A DNA stretch of 64,000 bases from Crocinitomicaceae bacterium (GTDB taxonomy: Bacteria; Bacteroidota; Bacteroidia; Flavobacteriales_D; Crocinitomicaceae), in the NCBI GenBank assembly GCA_024639405.1, contig JAHEIL010000013.1, positions 44,979 to 108,978 on the forward strand, read 5' to 3'. A model generated the notes under the pieces. That model did not search any database. It was not told where the DNA came from and saw only the letters and a list, made by a program, of their open reading frames with translations. This document shows, in pieces, positions 55,068 through 63,936 of this stretch (positions within the stretch are counted from its first letter, which is position 1; every line of letters starts with the position of its first letter). The position numbers and the translations under genes were made by a program.

Positions 55068-55075
55068 CAAAACTA
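55068..55075 (-). promoter_or_regulatory. Putative -7 element of RprY-like gene
   Basis: Reads TAGTTTTG on the minus strand, an exact TAnnTTTG match located between the hairpin at 55084-55122 and the ATG at 55042. Confidence 0.45.
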
Positions 55076-55077
55076 TC

Positions 55078-55146
55078 TAAAATAAACAAGCGCTTTAAAC
55101 GGGTGTCTAAAGCGCTTGTTTTACTAATCAACCTAACCTACTACTA
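55078..55146 (-). ncRNA. Candidate small RNA ending in strong hairpin
   Basis: On the minus strand an exact -7 element TACCTTTG (55153-55160) is followed by GCAGTAGTAGTAGG and an unstructured stretch. A 14-bp perfect stem follows (AAACAAGCGCTTTA with TAAAGCGCTTGTTT, 55084-55122), then a T-rich end (ATTTTAG). The order promoter, body, terminator gives a transcript of about 70 nt with no ORF of note. Alternatively the hairpin could be an attenuator or a boundary for the RprY-like gene. Confidence 0.4.
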
Positions 55147-55319
55147 CTGCAACAAAGGTAAAGAAATTTAAAGCACTAAAAACTATTTTAACATAAATTT
55201 AATTTTTTAGTTGAATCATTATAGCATGAATTGTAAAACATTATAGATATATGTACTAATTGATTAATAAACGAATTATTCTTATTAATTTTAAACATAA
55301 ATTTTATCAACCTTAAAAA

Positions 55320-55991
55320 ATGGTAAAAATATTAGTTATTGATGACGAGGAAGATATCCGTGAATTGTTGAAATACAATTTATTAAAAGAAGGATATGAA
55401 GTTGAAACAGCTGAAAACGGCCAGGTAGGAATTCAGCGATTAAAGCTTTTCAATCCAGATCTAATCATTTTAGATGTGATGATGCCAGGAATGGATGGCA
55501 TTGAAGTATGTGAATACATTCGCAACACATCTGAATACCAAAAAACACTCATTTGTTTCTTAACAGCGCGCAATGAAGATTATAGCCAAATTGCTGGACT
55601 TGATGCTGGCGCTGATGATTATGTAGCAAAACCTGTAAAACCAAAAGTACTTGTTAGTAGAATCAATGCTTTATTGCGAAGAAAAGGCATGTTACAAGAT
55701 GTAGAAAAAAACGATAAAAAAGGACTCATCATTAACCGTGAAAAATATTTAGTAGAGAAAGGCGCTGATGAAATACATTTACCAAGAAAAGAATTTGAAT
55801 TGTTAGCCTTATTAGCTTCAAGGCCTGACTATGTGTTTGAACGAGAAGTCATTTTAGAAAAAGTTTGGGGATCAGAAATAGTTGTTGGGGATCGTACAAT
55901 TGATGTTCATGTGAGAAAATTACGTGAGAAAATTGGGGAAGATTACATCAAAACAATTAAAGGAATTGGTTATAAATTTATCGAACAATAA
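55320..55991 (+). CDS. OmpR/PhoB-family response regulator (first copy)
   Basis: The 223-aa regulator has a receiver with Asp52 in LIILDVMMPGMDG, then FLTARNEDYSQIAGLDAGADDYVAKPVKP. Its DNA-binding domain has LPRKEFELLALLASRPDYVFERE and ends TIKGIGYKF. It is clearly a paralogue of the regulator at 61749: ARNEDYSQIAGLDAGADDY against SRSEDYSQIAGFEAGADDY. The PhoB-like class is inferred from this pattern. No kinase is adjacent; the PhoR-like kinase at 62432 is the natural candidate. It lies just upstream of the TonB-dependent receptor. Confidence 0.9.
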   Translation: MVKILVIDDEEDIRELLKYNLLKEGYEVETAENGQVGIQRLKLFNPDLIILDVMMPGMDGIEVCEYIRNTSEYQKTLICFLTARNEDYSQIAGLDAGADDYVAKPVKPKVLVSRINALLRRKGMLQDVEKNDKKGLIINREKYLVEKGADEIHLPRKEFELLALLASRPDYVFEREVILEKVWGSEIVVGDRTIDVHVRKLREKIGEDYIKTIKGIGYKFIEQ

Positions 55992-56000
55992 ACCTTTAGA

Positions 56001-56038
56001 TTAACATCTTATTGCTTATATGTTAACCCAATGTTAAC
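56001..56038 (+). promoter_or_regulatory. Phased TTAAC direct repeats upstream of TonB receptor
   Basis: TTAAC occurs at 56001, 56023 and 56034. The last two are TGTTAAC words exactly 11 bp apart, and the first is 22 bp from the second. An 11-bp period between direct half-sites is characteristic of OmpR/PhoB-family regulators. A TTTCTTTG near-match to the -7 element follows at 56092. Confidence 0.55.
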
Positions 56039-56119
56039 ATCAATTAATAATCTAGTAACTATTCAGTAATTACTTAATAAAGCCATAGCCGTTTCTTTGT
56101 ACCGAAAAAAATCAAAGAA

Positions 56120-58957
56120 ATGAATAAGTTAATTACAATCCTACTTTTACTCTTCTTTTTCCAACTTTCTTTTGCTCAAAATGGAGTTGTTAAAGGGAAA
56201 ATTATCGACAAAACAACCAAGGAAACTATTCCAGGAGCGAAAGTCTCAATTGATCAAACTGCATTTGCTGCAATGACAGATTTTGATGGAGCATTCACGT
56301 TTAAAGATGTTCCTTATGGTTCCTACAAAATCAGTGTAAAATACCCTCAGTATCAAAATCCTGATAATGTTCAATTTAAACTTTACAGCGCAGATACCAT
56401 GCGCATAGAAATTGAATTGGAAAAAATAGTCAAAGAAATTGGTGGTATTACAGTAAAAGGTAAATCGAATAAAGAATCAACAGGTACCTTATTAACCTTA
56501 CAACGAAAAAGTGCAACAGTTTTAGACGGTATTTCGCAAGAGGCGATGAAAAAAACACCTGATTCAAAAGCAAGTGATGTTTTAAAACGCGTTAGTGGTG
56601 CTAGTGTTCAAGACAATAAATTTGTTGTAATCCGTGGATTAAGTGATCGTTACAATTTTGCTTTAATTAATGGTGCGCCACTTCCAAGTACAGAAAGTGA
56701 TAAAAAAGCATTTTCATTTGATATATTTCCATCTAATATGTTGGACAACTTAATGATTATCAAAACAGCTACACCTGATTTACCAGGAGAATTTGCTGGA
56801 GGTGTGATTCAAATCAATACTTCAGAACCAAAAGACAAGAACTTTCAAAGCATTCAAATTGGTGGTGCGTACAATGCAATTACTACGTTTAAAAACTTCA
56901 GAACTTATGATGGTTCAAGCTTAGATTTCTTAGGTTTAGGTTCTTCGGATCGTCAAATACCGACTTCATTACCTGCTACTGCAACATTTGCTTCATTGAC
57001 TAGTGCTGAAAAAGCAAATCTTGCAAAAGGTGTTAATTTTTCATGGAGTACCAATGACAAAATGGCTATGCCGAATAGCAGTCTTCAATACTCATTAGGC
57101 CGTTCTTATAAAAAAGACGAAAAAGAATTTGGTTTTGTTTTAGCATACAGTTATCAAAACAATTTACAAACAAATAACATTACCAGAAGAGAATTTGAAG
57201 AACAAAGTACGGGTGTTATTAAGAAAATGGAATTAAACGATGATGTTTACACGCAAACAGTTTTAAATAGTGGAATGTTAAATGCAACATTTAAATTAAA
57301 TAAGAAAAATAAATTCTCATTTAAAAACTTGTATTCTATCAATAGTGAAGACCGTGTCAATATCCGAAAAGGAGTAAGAGAATTAGACAATGACCCACAT
57401 TTCTTTGAAAAATCTACCAACATTTGGTACACACAAAATAATTTATTTACTTCTCAACTTTTAGGAGAACATGATATTAAAAAAGGGAAATTAAACTGGA
57501 ACATTGGCTTCAGTGATGTACAACGAAATGTCCCTAACCTTCGAAGAATTGTTTACCGTAAATTAGCGTTAACAGAAGACGATCCTAACGAACAATATGT
57601 TGCAGTTATTCAAAATAATGGAACAATTCCAACTGCTGCTGGAAATATGTTTTGGTCTACAAACAATGAGAAAATTGCAAGTTTCAAATATGACTATGTG
57701 TTGCCATTTAAATTCAAGGAAACTGAAAATGAATTTAAAATTGGAGGTTTTCACCAATACAGAACAAGAGACTTTGTTGCAAGAAACTTTGGGTTTTCTC
57801 AATACAAACCAACAGGAAGTTCATTTAATAGTCAAATTTTATTGTTGCCAGAAGATCAATTATTCTCTTCAGAAAATTTAGGATTAATGAGTAATGGTCA
57901 AGGAGGATTCAAATTAGAAGAAGCATCTAAAGTGAATGATAGTTACCAAGCAAACTCTTTGTTAAATGCAGGATTTTTGATGTTGGATACGAAACCATTA
58001 GAAAAATTAAGATTAGTTGGTGGTGTTCGATTAGAATCTTACAACCAACAATTTAGTTACATAGAATTCGGTTCTAACAAACAAATCAATATAGATACGA
58101 CAGTAGTAGATTTATTACCATCAATTAACCTGATTTATAACTTGCATAAGAAAATGAATATTCGTTTAGCTTATTACAAAACAGTATCTCGACCAGAATT
58201 TAGAGAATTAGCACCTTTTGCATTTTATAATTTCGTATTAGACAATGTTCTTTCTGGAAACGATAAATTGAAAAGAGCATTAATCAATAATTACGATGTA
58301 CGTTTTGAATATTTTTTTAAAGAAAACCAAATGGTTAGTGTGTCAGGTTTCTACAAAGATTTCACTGATCCAATTGAGTTAATCAATAGAACAGGAACTT
58401 CAGGAGCACCAGAATTATATTATTCAAATGTTTCAAAAGTTATTAATTATGGTGTTGAATTAGAATACAGAGTAAACCTAGACTTTATGTCAAAAAACAA
58501 AGAACATAAATTCTGGAGTAGAACAGCATTGTACACCAATTTATCGTTGATTAAATCAAAAGTTAACTTAGATGGCTTCTTTGGTTCTGGAGTTGAACGA
58601 CCATTACAAGGACAGTCACCTTATATTGTAAATGCTGGATTGAATTACAATTCATTGAAAAATGATTGGTCAGTTAACTTATCTTATAATATTGTTGGAC
58701 AACGTATATACATTGTAGGAAACGATCAAGAACCTAGTGTTTGGGAAAACGGAAGAAATGTTGTTGATTTACAAGTATCTAAAAAGATCAAACAATTTGA
58801 CATTCGTTTCTCTGTAAAAGATATTTTAGCTCAAAAACTAATTTACTTCCAAGATTTAAACAACAATCAAAAATTTGATGATGGTACAGATAATACATGG
58901 CAAGAATCATCTTTTGGAAGTACCGTTTCACTTTCTATCAAATACAATTTTAAATAA
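56120..58957 (+). CDS. TonB-dependent outer-membrane receptor
   Basis: The 945-aa protein has a signal peptide (MNKLITILLLLFFFQLSFA). A carboxypeptidase-regulatory-like domain (VVKGKIIDKTTKETIPGAKVSI, residues 22-105) precedes the plug (SDVLKRVSGASVQDNKFVVIRGLSDRYN ... FSFDIFPSNMLDNLMIIKTATPDLPGEFAGG) and a 22-strand-type barrel that ends in aromatic SLSIKYNFK. The substrate is unknown. A PhoB-like gene upstream, and a T9SS surface protein and second PhoB/PhoR-like pair downstream, suggest nutrient-regulated uptake, possibly phosphate. That is inference. Confidence 0.9.
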   Translation: MNKLITILLLLFFFQLSFAQNGVVKGKIIDKTTKETIPGAKVSIDQTAFAAMTDFDGAFTFKDVPYGSYKISVKYPQYQNPDNVQFKLYSADTMRIEIELEKIVKEIGGITVKGKSNKESTGTLLTLQRKSATVLDGISQEAMKKTPDSKASDVLKRVSGASVQDNKFVVIRGLSDRYNFALINGAPLPSTESDKKAFSFDIFPSNMLDNLMIIKTATPDLPGEFAGGVIQINTSEPKDKNFQSIQIGGAYNAITTFKNFRTYDGSSLDFLGLGSSDRQIPTSLPATATFASLTSAEKANLAKGVNFSWSTNDKMAMPNSSLQYSLGRSYKKDEKEFGFVLAYSYQNNLQTNNITRREFEEQSTGVIKKMELNDDVYTQTVLNSGMLNATFKLNKKNKFSFKNLYSINSEDRVNIRKGVRELDNDPHFFEKSTNIWYTQNNLFTSQLLGEHDIKKGKLNWNIGFSDVQRNVPNLRRIVYRKLALTEDDPNEQYVAVIQNNGTIPTAAGNMFWSTNNEKIASFKYDYVLPFKFKETENEFKIGGFHQYRTRDFVARNFGFSQYKPTGSSFNSQILLLPEDQLFSSENLGLMSNGQGGFKLEEASKVNDSYQANSLLNAGFLMLDTKPLEKLRLVGGVRLESYNQQFSYIEFGSNKQINIDTTVVDLLPSINLIYNLHKKMNIRLAYYKTVSRPEFRELAPFAFYNFVLDNVLSGNDKLKRALINNYDVRFEYFFKENQMVSVSGFYKDFTDPIELINRTGTSGAPELYYSNVSKVINYGVELEYRVNLDFMSKNKEHKFWSRTALYTNLSLIKSKVNLDGFFGSGVERPLQGQSPYIVNAGLNYNSLKNDWSVNLSYNIVGQRIYIVGNDQEPSVWENGRNVVDLQVSKKIKQFDIRFSVKDILAQKLIYFQDLNNNQKFDDGTDNTWQESSFGSTVSLSIKYNFK

Positions 58958-58975
58958 TAACTATTTAAATATATA

Positions 58976-59005
58976 AAAAGGTGAGGCTTAAGTCTCACCT
59001 TTTTT
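58976..59005 (+). terminator. Rho-independent terminator after TonB receptor
   Basis: AAAGGTGAG and CTCACCTTT pair around GCTTAAGT, followed by a T-run. Confidence 0.85.
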
Positions 59006-59154
59006 GTTTCTAAATATACTATCATCTGATATAAAATTCAATGTTAAGAAATAAATCACATCTATTAATATAAAGATAATTTAAGGATAAAAATAGAATA
59101 ACGCAACACGAAAAGAATGTCCGTTACTTTGCTTCAGATATAAAAAAGAAAAAA

Positions 59155-61689
59155 ATGAAAAATTATTACTTTACAATTTTAGCGCTTTGCTTTTCTGCTG
59201 CTTTGAATGCACAAGAAGCATTTTGGACTGTAACCAACTACCGTGGTGCATTTCCTGTAACAGACAACACAACTGCTACTAACTGGGCAAGTGGATGGTC
59301 AAATTTTGATCCTGAAAATGCAGTTTATGGAGCACCAACTACAACAATATCTGCTGACATTACTACAAATACTACATTAAGTGGAATCGTATTGTTACAA
59401 AATAAAGTATTTGTTAAAAACAATGCTATTTTAACGATTCAACCAGGTACAATTATTCGTGGTGATAAATTAACTCAAGGCACATTAATCATTACTCGTG
59501 GTGCAAAAATCATTGCTAACGGAACGGCTACAAACCCGATTGTTATGACATCTAACGAAGCAGTTGGTGCGCGTAACGAAGGAGATTGGGGTGGTTTAGT
59601 AATCTTAGGATTGGCTAAAAACAACCAACCAGGTGGTGTAGCAAATGTTGAAGGTTTAGTTGTTTCAACTGACACTCAATTTGGAGGTAATTTTGATAAT
59701 GACAACTCAGGTATTTTAAAATATGTACGTGTTGAATTTTCTGGAATTGCATTGCAACCAAATAAAGAAACAAATGGAATTACATTTGGATCTGTAGGGT
59801 CTGCAACACAAGTTGATTATGTTCAAGTTTCTTTTTCAGGAGATGATTCATTTGAATGGTTTGGTGGAACAGTTAATTGTAAACACTTAATCGCTTACAG
59901 AGGATTAGATGACGATTTCGATACTGACTTTGGATACAGAGGTAAAGTTCAATTTGGATTAGCTATTCGTGATAAAGATCTATCTGATGCACCAGGTGAT
60001 TCAAATTGTTTTGAATCAGATAATGATGCTACTGGAAGTGCTGCTCAACCTAAAACTAGTCCAATTTTTTCTAACATGACAATTGTTGGTCCAAAAGGAA
60101 ATGGTACAATCGTATTACCTACAGGTGAGAAATTTGAAAAAGCATTTAGATTAAGAAGAAATACTGCAACAAGTGTATTTAATTCATTAATTACAGGATG
60201 GGAAAAAGGATTGTCTATTGAAAATGCTCCAACAGTTGCTAATACAAATGGAGATACTTTAAAATTTGGGAACAATTCATTAAGTAACTTTGCAACTAAT
60301 GCAAATGTAATAACTTCTATAGATGCTTCAGTTGCTTTCTATGCAGGTATGTTTAATGCAAATTCAAATGACTCTACAAATACAATTGCACAAATCAATT
60401 GGGTTAGTTTGTTTCCTGCTTTAGGAACTGCTCCAGATGCACGTTTAAATTCAACTTCAACAGTTGCTACAACTGCAAGTTTTATGGCTAACAAATTCTA
60501 TAACTTACCAACTCCAACTGCAACACTAAGTTATACTTATTGTGCTGGTGCAACTGCAACTGCTTTAACTGCAACTGCTGTAACAGGTAATTCTTTGAAA
60601 TGGTATACACAAGCAACTGGTGGAACAGCTTCAACTACTGCTCCAACTCCTGCTACAAGTACAGCTGGTACATATACTTACTATGTTAGTCAAACAAACG
60701 CTGCTGGTGATGAGAGTAAAAGAGTAGCAATTACTGTAACTGTTAATGCTGCGCCTGCAGTACCTACAATTACAGCAAATGGACCTACTACTTTTTGTAC
60801 AGGTGGAAATGTTGTTTTAACTTCAAGTGCTACAACAGGTAATGTTTGGTCAACAAATGCTACAATTGATTCTATAATAGTTAATACTTCAGGTTCATAT
60901 ACAGTAACTTATACAGATGTTAACGGATGTTCTGCTACTTCAGCTCCTACAACTGTTAACGTTAGTAATGCTCCAGTACCAACAATCAATGCAAGTGCAA
61001 CAAGCGGATGTTCAGGTGATACAATTGTTTTAACTGCCTCTACATCTGATTCTTATACTTGGTCAAATGGTGCTACAACACAAGCAATTAACGTTATAGC
61101 TGGTGATACTTTCACAGTTGTTTCTACTAATTCAAATGCTTGTAATGGAGTTGGTACTTCTGCACCAGTTATAATTACATTTACTCAAACACCTACAGCT
61201 GCTGGTTCATTTACAATCAATGGTAATATCGTAACATTTGCGAATACATCTACAAATGCTACATCTTATTCATGGGATTTTGATGATTTCACAAACTCTT
61301 CTGCAATGGCACCAACACACGCTTTTGCTGGAAATGGGGTTTACAATGTTGTTTTAACTGCAATTAATGGTGCATGTCAAAACACAGCTGAATTAACCGT
61401 AGCAATTACAGTAGGTGTAGAAGAATTAGCTGGATTAGAAGAAGTAAAATTATTCCCTAACCCAACTTCATCTAATGCAATGATGGTAATTAATTCTAAA
61501 GAAAACACAACTGCATCAATTGCAATTGTAAATCAATTAGGTCAATTAATTTCTACAAATACTATTACATTATTAGCTAAAGAAAACAACTTTGATTTAA
61601 ATGTTAACACATTTGATAATGGAATTTACACTGTAATTATTTCTACTGAATTAGGAAATGTTACAAGAAGATTAGTTGTACAAAAATAA
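59155..61689 (+). CDS. Large T9SS surface protein with beta-helix-like, Ig and PKD domains
   Basis: The 844-aa protein has a signal peptide (MKNYYFTILALCFSAALNA). A domain of about 430 aa rich in beta-helix-like turns follows (LQNKVFVKNNAILTIQPGTIIRG, WGGLVILG, FDTDFGYRG). Low-complexity Thr/Ala-rich Ig-like repeats come next (residues 450-690), then a PKD domain (YSWDFDDFTNSSAMAPTHAF). A type A sorting tail closes the protein (VKLFPNPTSSNAMMV to RRLVVQK). It is presumably exported by T9SS and cell-surface bound. Its place between a TonB receptor and a PhoB/PhoR-like pair suggests it binds or processes the receptor's ligand; that is inference. Confidence 0.85.
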   Translation: MKNYYFTILALCFSAALNAQEAFWTVTNYRGAFPVTDNTTATNWASGWSNFDPENAVYGAPTTTISADITTNTTLSGIVLLQNKVFVKNNAILTIQPGTIIRGDKLTQGTLIITRGAKIIANGTATNPIVMTSNEAVGARNEGDWGGLVILGLAKNNQPGGVANVEGLVVSTDTQFGGNFDNDNSGILKYVRVEFSGIALQPNKETNGITFGSVGSATQVDYVQVSFSGDDSFEWFGGTVNCKHLIAYRGLDDDFDTDFGYRGKVQFGLAIRDKDLSDAPGDSNCFESDNDATGSAAQPKTSPIFSNMTIVGPKGNGTIVLPTGEKFEKAFRLRRNTATSVFNSLITGWEKGLSIENAPTVANTNGDTLKFGNNSLSNFATNANVITSIDASVAFYAGMFNANSNDSTNTIAQINWVSLFPALGTAPDARLNSTSTVATTASFMANKFYNLPTPTATLSYTYCAGATATALTATAVTGNSLKWYTQATGGTASTTAPTPATSTAGTYTYYVSQTNAAGDESKRVAITVTVNAAPAVPTITANGPTTFCTGGNVVLTSSATTGNVWSTNATIDSIIVNTSGSYTVTYTDVNGCSATSAPTTVNVSNAPVPTINASATSGCSGDTIVLTASTSDSYTWSNGATTQAINVIAGDTFTVVSTNSNACNGVGTSAPVIITFTQTPTAAGSFTINGNIVTFANTSTNATSYSWDFDDFTNSSAMAPTHAFAGNGVYNVVLTAINGACQNTAELTVAITVGVEELAGLEEVKLFPNPTSSNAMMVINSKENTTASIAIVNQLGQLISTNTITLLAKENNFDLNVNTFDNGIYTVIISTELGNVTRRLVVQK

Positions 61690-61703
61690 TAATCATACTA
61701 ATG

Positions 61704-61736
61704 AAAGGGTTGGTTTTAAAACCAACCCTTTTTTTT
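61704..61736 (+). terminator. Rho-independent terminator after T9SS surface protein
   Basis: A perfect self-complementary stem AAAGGGTTGGTTTT/AAAACCAACCCTTT followed by a T-run. Confidence 0.9.
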
Positions 61737-61748
61737 AATTAATATACT

Positions 61749-62435
61749 ATGGAAAATTTAAAAGGACATACATTACTACTTGTTGATGATGAACAAGATA
61801 TTTTAGATTTTCTTTCTTATAATTTAAAAAAAGAAGGTTTTAAAGTTTTTACTGCTTCTAATGGTGAAGAAGCCGTTAAAATGGTTCAGCAAGTAAATCC
61901 ATCATTAATTGTTATGGACATTATGATGCCTAAAATGGACGGAATTGAAGCGTGCCAAATTATCCGCAAAGACCTAAATATTACTCAGCCAATTATTGCA
62001 TTTTTAACATCTAGATCAGAGGATTATTCTCAAATAGCAGGATTTGAAGCAGGTGCAGATGATTACATTAACAAACCTATTCGGCCTAGACTTTTGATAA
62101 GTAAAGTTGAATCATTATTAAGAAGATTAGACCGCCCTGTTAACTTAGAAAACAGCCTTTCAAATTCATTAAAAATTGATCGTGATAAGTTCATGATTGA
62201 GTTAAATAATGAGAAAATTATTTTGCCTAAAAAAGAATTTGAATTGTTAGAATTATTAGCTAGTAGACCAGGGAAAGTTTACAATAGAGAACAAATATTA
62301 TCTATCGTTTGGGGAAATGAAACGATTGTAGGTGAAAGAACTATTGATGTTCACATCAGAAAATTACGAGAAAAGCTAGGAGATGAGTATATTCGCACTA
62401 TTAAAGGAGTTGGATATACATTTAGCGAAGCGTGA
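61749..62435 (+). CDS. OmpR/PhoB-family response regulator (second copy)
   Basis: The 228-aa regulator has Asp57 in LIVMDIMMPKMDG and the same DYSQIAG...AGADDY stretch as the regulator at 55320. Its output domain has LPKKEFELLELLASRPGKVYNREQ and ends TIKGVGYTF. The near-identical recognition-helix region (RTIDVHxRKLREK) suggests both paralogues see similar DNA sites. It overlaps the kinase start by 4 bp, so this is the genuine cognate pair. Confidence 0.92.
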   Translation: MENLKGHTLLLVDDEQDILDFLSYNLKKEGFKVFTASNGEEAVKMVQQVNPSLIVMDIMMPKMDGIEACQIIRKDLNITQPIIAFLTSRSEDYSQIAGFEAGADDYINKPIRPRLLISKVESLLRRLDRPVNLENSLSNSLKIDRDKFMIELNNEKIILPKKEFELLELLASRPGKVYNREQILSIVWGNETIVGERTIDVHIRKLREKLGDEYIRTIKGVGYTFSEA

Positions 62436-63517
62436 AAAATATAAAACCTATACATTTATTAATTGGAGGAAGTGGGATAATTTTTATAATTACATTAATT
62501 ATATCCTTTATAATTAATTTTCAAATTATTAATTTTCCTCTTTGGGTAATAATCGGATTACCAATAGTAACTGCATTAATTTCTTATGCAGTTTTTTATT
62601 TTTTTATTAAGTATTTCATAAATGATCGTTTAAAAATATTATACCGCTCTATTCGTAAAGATAAATTTACACCTGAAAACTCGATCAAGTTTAAGCTTAC
62701 AGATGATGTAATTGCCGACGCTGAAATAGAAACTCAACGCTGGACAGAAGAGCGAAATAAAGAAATTGTAAAACTTAAAGAACAAGAAGAATTTAGACGT
62801 GAATTTTTGGGGAATTTAGCTCATGAGTTAAAAACACCTGTATTTTCAATTCAAGGTTATATTCTAACTTTATTAGATGGTGGACTAGAAGATGAAACGG
62901 TTAATCGTTCTTTTTTAGAAAGAGCATCTAAAGCAACGGATAGAATGGCTAACATTTTAGATGATTTAGATCAAATAACTAAATTAGAAGTGAATGCGTT
63001 TAAAATTGAGATGCGTTCATTTGATATCAAAGAATTAATCGTAGAAGTATTAGAATCTTTAGAATTAATCGCATCAGAAAAAAACATTACTTTAAAACTT
63101 CACAAAGATTACAACTCAAAATTTGTACAAGGTGATCGTTCTAAAATAGCTCAAGTATTAATAAATCTAATTAGTAATTCCATTTTTTATGGAAATATAA
63201 ATGGTAATACTATAATTAGACTATTTAGTATGGACAATATTATTACAATTGAAGTATCAGATGATGGCCCAGGCATTGAACAACAACATATTCCTCGTTT
63301 ATTTGAACGTTTCTATAGAGTTGAAAAATCACGTAACAGAAATGAAGGTGGTTCAGGATTAGGATTAGCTATCGTTAAACATATAATTGAATCTCATGGA
63401 CAAACAATATCCGTTAGAAGCACAGTAGGAATTGGAAGTACTTTTTCTTTTAGTTTAGATAAAAGTAAAACGCAATCACCTAGTTTATACTCTTCTAGAG
63501 GAATACAAATTAAATAA
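62432..63517 (+). CDS. PhoR-like sensor histidine kinase
   Basis: The 361-aa kinase has two N-terminal transmembrane helices (LLIGGSGIIFIITLIISFII and LWVIIGLPIVTALISYAVFY) with almost no loop between them, so it has no periplasmic sensor domain. A HAMP-like linker follows, then HisKA with His131 in LAHELKTPVFSIQGY. The HATPase domain has the N-box LINLISNSIFYG and G-boxes DDGPGIE and GSGLGLAIVKHI. The absence of a large sensor suggests it reads a membrane partner, as PhoR does with the Pst transporter. It is fused by overlap to the second PhoB-like gene. Confidence 0.92.
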   Translation: MKNIKPIHLLIGGSGIIFIITLIISFIINFQIINFPLWVIIGLPIVTALISYAVFYFFIKYFINDRLKILYRSIRKDKFTPENSIKFKLTDDVIADAEIETQRWTEERNKEIVKLKEQEEFRREFLGNLAHELKTPVFSIQGYILTLLDGGLEDETVNRSFLERASKATDRMANILDDLDQITKLEVNAFKIEMRSFDIKELIVEVLESLELIASEKNITLKLHKDYNSKFVQGDRSKIAQVLINLISNSIFYGNINGNTIIRLFSMDNIITIEVSDDGPGIEQQHIPRLFERFYRVEKSRNRNEGGSGLGLAIVKHIIESHGQTISVRSTVGIGSTFSFSLDKSKTQSPSLYSSRGIQIK

Positions 63518-63525
63518 AATGAAGA

Positions 63526-63687
63526 ATGAAAGATAAAGACAAGAATCAAGGCAAATTTCACCTCGCATCAATCTTTTTTATTCCGGGATTTATTGTAACT
63601 GTATTCTTAAGTGAAAGTTGGCTAATAAGCATATTCTATCTCTTATTAAGTTTTATTTTGTTGTATTTCTTATTTAAAAGAAATTAA
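63526..63687 (+). CDS. Small two-helix membrane protein, 53 aa
   Basis: This was read by hand; it is too short for the track. ATG at 63526 starts MKDKDKNQGKFHLASIFF. Two hydrophobic stretches follow (IFFIPGFIVTVFL and SIFYLLLSFILLYFLF), with ending KRN and stop at 63685-63687. A charged N-terminus followed by two helices is a plausible small inner-membrane protein. It lies 8 bp after the kinase stop and could be part of the same mRNA. I know no family. The alternative is chance translation of A/T-rich sequence. Confidence 0.45.
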   Translation: MKDKDKNQGKFHLASIFFIPGFIVTVFLSESWLISIFYLLLSFILLYFLFKRN

Positions 63688-63902
63688 AACAAAGTCAAAT
63701 CAAATATAACATCTTTTACTATATTCATATTAAGCTAAATCGAATAATAAGAAGCACTACTAATATCTAATACACTTGATTTTATTAAATTAGTTTGAGT
63801 TCTACACAAGTATTTCATTTATAAAGATCATATTTCCCCACTAACAAATTATCTTAAATAATTCAATAGTACATACAACATTTCCAAAAAGTTAAAGCAT
63901 AA
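63688..63902. other. A/T-rich intergenic stretch
   Basis: I see no ORF, repeat or strong hairpin here until the rRNA terminator. Confidence 0.6.
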
Positions 63903-63935
63903 AAAAAGCCCCAACAATACTGAAGGGGCTTAAAA
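63903..63935 (-). terminator. rRNA operon terminator
   Basis: On the minus strand AAGCCCC and GGGGCTT flank a loop, followed by seven T. It lies immediately after the 5S rRNA 3' end. Confidence 0.85.
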
Positions 63936-63936
63936 A

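Noticed and set aside
60500-61200. Repetitive ACAACTGC-like sequence that could be read as a tandem repeat
   Set aside because: It is codon-level low complexity (Thr/Ala-rich Ig-like domains) in one intact frame, not a nucleotide repeat array.
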